In this document: piece after piece, positions 60,294 through 64,000 of the stretch
Layout of the letters: each line of letters begins with the position of its first letter
Numbering within the stretch: the stretch's first letter is position 1
Assembly (NCBI GenBank): GCA_903875225.1
Contig: CAIQVJ010000006.1
Location: forward strand, 1-64,000
Direction of reading: 5' to 3'
From: an uncultured Pseudomonadota bacterium
Lineage (GTDB): Bacteria > Myxococcota_A > UBA796 > SXON01
DNA length: 64,000 nucleotides
The notes under the pieces: model-generated
Seen by the model: the letters and a program-made list of their open reading frames with translations, nothing else
Told to the model about the DNA's origin: nothing
The model's database searches: none
Translations under genes and position numbers: made by a program

Positions 60294-61496
60294 ATGCCCT
60301 CCGAAGCCTACATCTACGACGCCGTTCGAACGCCCCGGGGCCGGGGCAAGAGCAGCGGCGCCCTCTACACCACCCGCCCGATCGATCTGCTCACGCAGGC
60401 GCTCGTGGGCCTGCGCGGCCGAACCGGCATCGATCGGGCTGACGACGTCGTGATCGGCTGCGTCACGCAGACCGGTGAGCAGGGCGGTTGCCTCGCTCGC
60501 TTCGCAGCGCTGCAGTCGGGGCTCGACGTCGATTCGCCGGGCGTGATGGTCAACCGGTTCTGCGCCTCGGGCCTCGACGCCGTGAACCACGCGGCGGTGA
60601 TGGTCGCCTCCGGGCACTTCGACACCGTCATCGCCGGCGGGGTCGAGAGCATGTCGCGCGTCGAGATGGGCAGCGACGGAGGCGCAATCTGGGACGCGCG
60701 CACCCAATGGGCGGTCGGGAGCGTGCCGCAGGGCGTGAGCGCGGACCTGCTCGCGACGCTCCACGGTGTCTCGCGCGCCGAGGTCGACGCTTTTGCCATC
60801 GAGAGCCATCGTCGCGCCTGCGACGCGCAAGCGAACGGCTACTTCGGCAAGGGGCTCATCCCGGTGCGTGACGAGTCCGGGCTGGTCGTGCTCGACCGCG
60901 ACGAGACCCCGCGCGCGGACACGACGATGGAGGCGCTTGCGAAGCTCAAGCCGAGCTTCGAGGTGATGGGTCGACAGTTCGGCCTGGACACCCTGGTGCG
61001 TCGGGCCTACCCCAACGTGGAGCGCATCGACCACATCCATCACGCGGGCAACTCGTCCGGCATCGTCGATGGCGCTGCCGCCGTGCTGATCGCCAGTCGG
61101 GCTGCGGGCGATGCCCTCGGGCTCCGTCCCCGGGCGCGCATCCGCTCGATGGCCGTGGTGGGAGATGAGCCGTTCGTGATGCTCACCGGGCCGCTGCCCG
61201 CCACCCGCAAGGCGCTGAAGAAGGCGGGCATGGGCCCACACGACATCGACCACTACGAGGTCAATGAGGCGTTCGCCGTCGTGCCGATCGTGTTCCAGCG
61301 CACGTTCGACATCGATCCAGCGCGGATCAACCCCATCGGCGGGGCCATCGCGCTCGGTCACCCGCTGGGTGCCACCGGGGCCATGCTGGTGAGCGTCGCC
61401 CTGGACAACCTCGAACGTACCGGGGGTGCCACGGCGCTCCTCACCCTTTGTGTAGGTGGCGGCATGGGCATCGCCACGATCCTGGAGCGTGTCTGA
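60294..61496 (+). CDS. fadA: acetyl-CoA acyltransferase (thiolase)
   Basis: Thiolases cleave 3-ketoacyl-CoA in beta-oxidation or condense acetyl-CoA in the reverse direction. The 400-residue product starts at ATG 60294 ([18 protein letters not shown]). Catalytic residues are present: Cys90 in [11 protein letters not shown], His in GHPLGATGA (about 357) and Cys in [10 protein letters not shown] (about 387), plus NEAFA. It is coupled (TGATG) to the multifunctional beta-oxidation gene downstream, so a fatty-acid degradation role (FadA/FadI type) is most likely. Confidence 0.92.
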   Translation: MPSEAYIYDAVRTPRGRGKSSGALYTTRPIDLLTQALVGLRGRTGIDRADDVVIGCVTQTGEQGGCLARFAALQSGLDVDSPGVMVNRFCASGLDAVNHAAVMVASGHFDTVIAGGVESMSRVEMGSDGGAIWDARTQWAVGSVPQGVSADLLATLHGVSRAEVDAFAIESHRRACDAQANGYFGKGLIPVRDESGLVVLDRDETPRADTTMEALAKLKPSFEVMGRQFGLDTLVRRAYPNVERIDHIHHAGNSSGIVDGAAAVLIASRAAGDALGLRPRARIRSMAVVGDEPFVMLTGPLPATRKALKKAGMGPHDIDHYEVNEAFAVVPIVFQRTFDIDPARINPIGGAIALGHPLGATGAMLVSVALDNLERTGGATALLTLCVGGGMGIATILERV

Positions 61497-63625
61497 TGGC
61501 AACCGGCTTCGAAGTCTCGCGCGAAGGTTCACTCGCGACGATCACCATCCAGCTCCCGGGAAAGGTCAACAAGATCAACGCCGAATTCGGGCGGGGGCTC
61601 GCCGATGCGTGGGCCCAGACCGCCGGAGCGACCGGTGTGTTGGTTGTATCGGGTCACAAGGACTTCTGCGTCGGCGCGGATCTCGACATGATCCATGCCC
61701 AGACGGACCCGGCTGCCGTGCTCGAGCTTGTCCGTTCGCTCGATCAGCTTCTGCGGATGATCGAGACCTCCGGCGTCCCCGTGGCCTGCGTGCTCGCCGG
61801 TTCGGCGCTGGGCGGGGGCTTCGAACTGGCGCTCGCCTGTCATCACCGCGTCGTGGTCGATGATCCGCGGGTCACCCTCGGTCTCCCGGAGATCAACCTC
61901 GGGGTCATCCCCGGCGCAGGAGGTACGCAACGCCTCCCACGGGTGATCGGGATCCAGGCGGCGCTCGACCTCCTCCTCCAGGGCAAGCTCGTCCGGGGGA
62001 ACAAGGCGGTGGCCGCGGGGCTCGCCCACCAGTCGGCCAGGACCGCCGAGGACGCGGTCCTGCTTGCCAAGGCGTGGCTGGAGCAGGCCAAGCCGCGCTC
62101 CGACGCGGCGAAGCAGCCCTGGGACCGTTCGGGGTACGTGTGGCCCGGGATCTCGCCGCAGGGCGCTGACGCACGCAATACATTCATGGCTGCGTCGGCG
62201 ATGATCTACAAGAAGACCGCGGGCGCCTTCCCTGCGGCGGAGGCCATGCTCTCGGTCGTGCAGGAGGGCTCGCGGCTCGCGTTCGACGGGGCCGTGGATG
62301 TGGAGGCGCGAGCCTTCGCCCGGTTGGCGACGTCGGGGCAGGCCAAGGACATGATGCGGACCTTCTGGTACCACCGCACCGCGGCAGAGCGCCACGAAGG
62401 GCTGCCGCCCGCACCCCGTGACGCCGGGATCCGAAAGGTCGCGGTGCTCGGAGCCGGCATGATGGGGGCCGGGCTCGCGGGGATCTGCGCGCAGGCTGGC
62501 TACGAGGTCGTCCTGCGTGACGTGGCGGCCCCTGCGCTCGAAGCCGGCATGGCGCACGTGGTCAAGGGCATCGGGGAGCGCCTCAAGCACAAGTCCCCCG
62601 AGGAGCGGTCCGTGGTGATCTCCCGGGTGAAGGCCTCCTCCGACATCGCCGACCTCGATGGGACCGATCTGGTGATCGAGGCCGTGTTCGAGAACGCGGA
62701 GCTCAAGCACCGCGTGATCCGGGAGGTGGAGGCCCGCCTCGGCCCGAGCGCGATCTTCGCCTCGAACACCTCGGCGCTGCCGATCACGGGGCTGGCAGAG
62801 GCCAGCGTCCGACCCGAGCAGTTCATCGGGCTGCACTTCTTCTCGCCCGTGGAGCAGATGCCGCTGCTCGAGATCATCCGTGGCGCGAAGACCAGCGAGC
62901 AGACCATCGCCCGGTGTCTGGCGTTCACGCGCGCGATCCAGAAGCTCCCGATCCTCGTCAACGACGGGTACGGGTTCTTCACGACGCGAGTGTTCTCCGC
63001 CTACATCCTCGAAGGTGCGCAGTGCGTGGCGGAGGGGTGGGATCCGGTGCTCGTGGATTGGGCCGCCCGGGTTGCGGGCATGGTCGTCCCACCGCTGCAG
63101 GTGTTCGACGAGGTCACGCTGCGCCTTGGGGACCACGCGTTGAGCCAGGCGGAGGCGTATCGACCCGGGATCGCCGGGCTCCCCGGCGCGCAGCTGGTGA
63201 AGGCGCTTGTCGGTGCCGGGCGCATCGGGCGGGCTCACGGCGCGGGGTTCTATGAATACGTCGACGGTCGCCGCGGCGGGATCTGGTCGGGCGTCGCCGC
63301 GCTCTGCGCGCCTCGGGTGTCGACCCCCGCGCCGGTGGAGCAGGTGCGGATGCTCGGCGAGCGCCTGCTGCTCGCCCAGGTCGCAGAGACCCTGCGGGCC
63401 TGGGACGAGGGCATCGTCACCCGCCCGCAGGACGCCGATGTCGGCGCCGTGTTCGGGATCGGGTTCGCGCCCAACACCGGCGGACCGCTGGCCTACGTGG
63501 ATCGGCGAGGCGCCGCTGAAGTGCTCGATCGGCTGCAATCCCTGGCGGCGGGCCACGGGGCGCGGTTCGCCCCAGCCCCTGGCTTCGTGAAGTTCGTGGA
63601 GGCGGGGCGCAGGTTCTATGCATGA
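61496..63625 (+). CDS. fadJ: multifunctional fatty-acid oxidation enzyme, FadB/FadJ type
   Basis: The 709-residue protein combines enoyl-CoA hydratase (about 1-190) and 3-hydroxyacyl-CoA dehydrogenase (about 310-700). The hydratase part has the oxyanion-hole segments [14 protein letters not shown] and [17 protein letters not shown]. The dehydrogenase part has the NAD-binding [15 protein letters not shown], the [10 protein letters not shown] and [15 protein letters not shown] motifs, the [10 protein letters not shown] segment and the terminal [10 protein letters not shown] domain. The start ATG overlaps the thiolase stop (TGATG), decided over an earlier in-frame Met. The gene pair forms the two subunits of the beta-oxidation complex. 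Whether it is FadB or FadJ type is unclear. Confidence 0.9.
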   Translation: MATGFEVSREGSLATITIQLPGKVNKINAEFGRGLADAWAQTAGATGVLVVSGHKDFCVGADLDMIHAQTDPAAVLELVRSLDQLLRMIETSGVPVACVLAGSALGGGFELALACHHRVVVDDPRVTLGLPEINLGVIPGAGGTQRLPRVIGIQAALDLLLQGKLVRGNKAVAAGLAHQSARTAEDAVLLAKAWLEQAKPRSDAAKQPWDRSGYVWPGISPQGADARNTFMAASAMIYKKTAGAFPAAEAMLSVVQEGSRLAFDGAVDVEARAFARLATSGQAKDMMRTFWYHRTAAERHEGLPPAPRDAGIRKVAVLGAGMMGAGLAGICAQAGYEVVLRDVAAPALEAGMAHVVKGIGERLKHKSPEERSVVISRVKASSDIADLDGTDLVIEAVFENAELKHRVIREVEARLGPSAIFASNTSALPITGLAEASVRPEQFIGLHFFSPVEQMPLLEIIRGAKTSEQTIARCLAFTRAIQKLPILVNDGYGFFTTRVFSAYILEGAQCVAEGWDPVLVDWAARVAGMVVPPLQVFDEVTLRLGDHALSQAEAYRPGIAGLPGAQLVKALVGAGRIGRAHGAGFYEYVDGRRGGIWSGVAALCAPRVSTPAPVEQVRMLGERLLLAQVAETLRAWDEGIVTRPQDADVGAVFGIGFAPNTGGPLAYVDRRGAAEVLDRLQSLAAGHGARFAPAPGFVKFVEAGRRFYA

Positions 63626-63643
63626 CCACCGGGCCCGACGGCC

Positions 63644-64000
63644 ATGATCGTGCTCGGAATCGAGACCTCCTGCGATGACACGGCTGCGGCAGTGTTGGAC
63701 GGCTCGGGTGTGCGGTCGGACGTCGTGTGGAGCCAGGACCTGCACGCCAGGTACGGCGGGGTCGTCCCCGAGCTGGCCAGCCGGGCGCACGCCTCCCAGA
63801 TCGTGCCTGTCGTCCGGGCTGCGTTGGCCCAGGCGGGTGTCGAGCGGCCCGACGCGATCGCGGTGACCGCGGGGCCCGGGCTGATGGGCGCCGTGCTCGT
63901 CGGGCTCTCGTACGCCAAGGCGGCGTCGCTCGGGTGGGGCGTGCCGTTCATCGGCGTCAACCACCTGGAGGGCCACCTGCTCTCGGGGTTGATGGAGCCA
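63644..64000 (+). CDS. tsaD: tRNA threonylcarbamoyladenosine transferase TsaD, 5' part
   Basis: TsaD transfers the threonylcarbamoyl group to A37 of ANN-decoding tRNAs. The first 119 residues are present and the window cuts the rest. The N-terminus [20 protein letters not shown] is diagnostic. Other family motifs are [37 protein letters not shown] and the metal-site NHLEGHLLS (two His). It follows fadJ by 18 bases and may be cotranscribed with the beta-oxidation genes by position only. Confidence 0.95.
   Translation, partial: MIVLGIETSCDDTAAAVLDGSGVRSDVVWSQDLHARYGGVVPELASRAHASQIVPVVRAALAQAGVERPDAIAVTAGPGLMGAVLVGLSYAKAASLGWGVPFIGVNHLEGHLLSGLMEP

Overview
This window is very GC-rich, densely coded and bacterial. 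It most resembles a myxobacterial-type genome (Myxococcota, formerly Deltaproteobacteria). That placement is an inference from several signs: a GC-rich C-terminal tripartite sorting tail of the MYXO-CTERM kind (GGGCACS, hydrophobic stretch, KRRR), MopE-like and thrombospondin-type-3 (TSP3) calcium-repeat surface proteins, many lipoproteins with Asp-Thr linkers, an FHA-sigma54 regulator, and a large c-di-GMP signalling protein set. No plasmid, phage, IS element or CRISPR array was seen, so this looks like ordinary chromosome with an unusually heavy load of secreted proteins.

Layout. 1-140: 3' end of a 5S rRNA gene and its terminator. 162-3628 (minus): a metallo-beta-lactamase-fold protein, a XerD-type recombinase and the selenocysteine elongation factor SelB. 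3656-6451: rpsU, two cell-envelope TPR-like proteins, a thioredoxin-fold lipoprotein and tRNA-Leu(UAA). 6472-11032: a divergent DnaK with a near-consensus sigma70 promoter, and a convergent class A penicillin-binding protein. 11122-18904: three overlapping genes forming a signalling operon (PilZ/acyl-hydrolase/methyltransferase fusion, hybrid histidine kinase, GGDEF-EAL protein). 18843-20572 (minus): a MoxR ATPase and a VWA protein joined by a possible -1 frameshift site. 20550-24476: a protease-like PKD protein, a sulfatase-fold enzyme and a lipoprotein. 24698-33069: an OmpA/TSP3 outer-membrane protein and a 2192-residue MopE/TSP3 repeat protein.

33099-36074: thiazole synthase, a ThiE/TenI-like protein and an FHA-sigma54 activator. 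36081-40329 (minus): the conserved clpP-clpX-lon protease operon. 40479-54208: mostly lipoproteins, including two arylsulfotransferase-like proteins, two proteins with Asp-Thr linkers and one with ten 31-residue repeats. The glycine cleavage genes gcvT and gcvH lie among them. 54233-64000: a metallophosphoesterase, tRNA-dihydrouridine synthase, a short-chain dehydrogenase, two unrecognised genes, a thiolase and a FadB/FadJ-type beta-oxidation enzyme, and the start of tsaD.

The most interesting region is 11122-18904. One polypeptide there combines a c-di-GMP-receptor fold, a LuxD-like acyl hydrolase and a SAM methyltransferase. It is translationally coupled to a six-pass hybrid kinase with two ATPase domains, and then to a complete c-di-GMP synthesis/degradation protein. 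The arrangement suggests (as inference) a fatty-acyl-ester signal made and sensed under c-di-GMP control. The second is the giant repeat protein, whose distal units keep an exact 585-bp period and show an ABAB duplication pattern.
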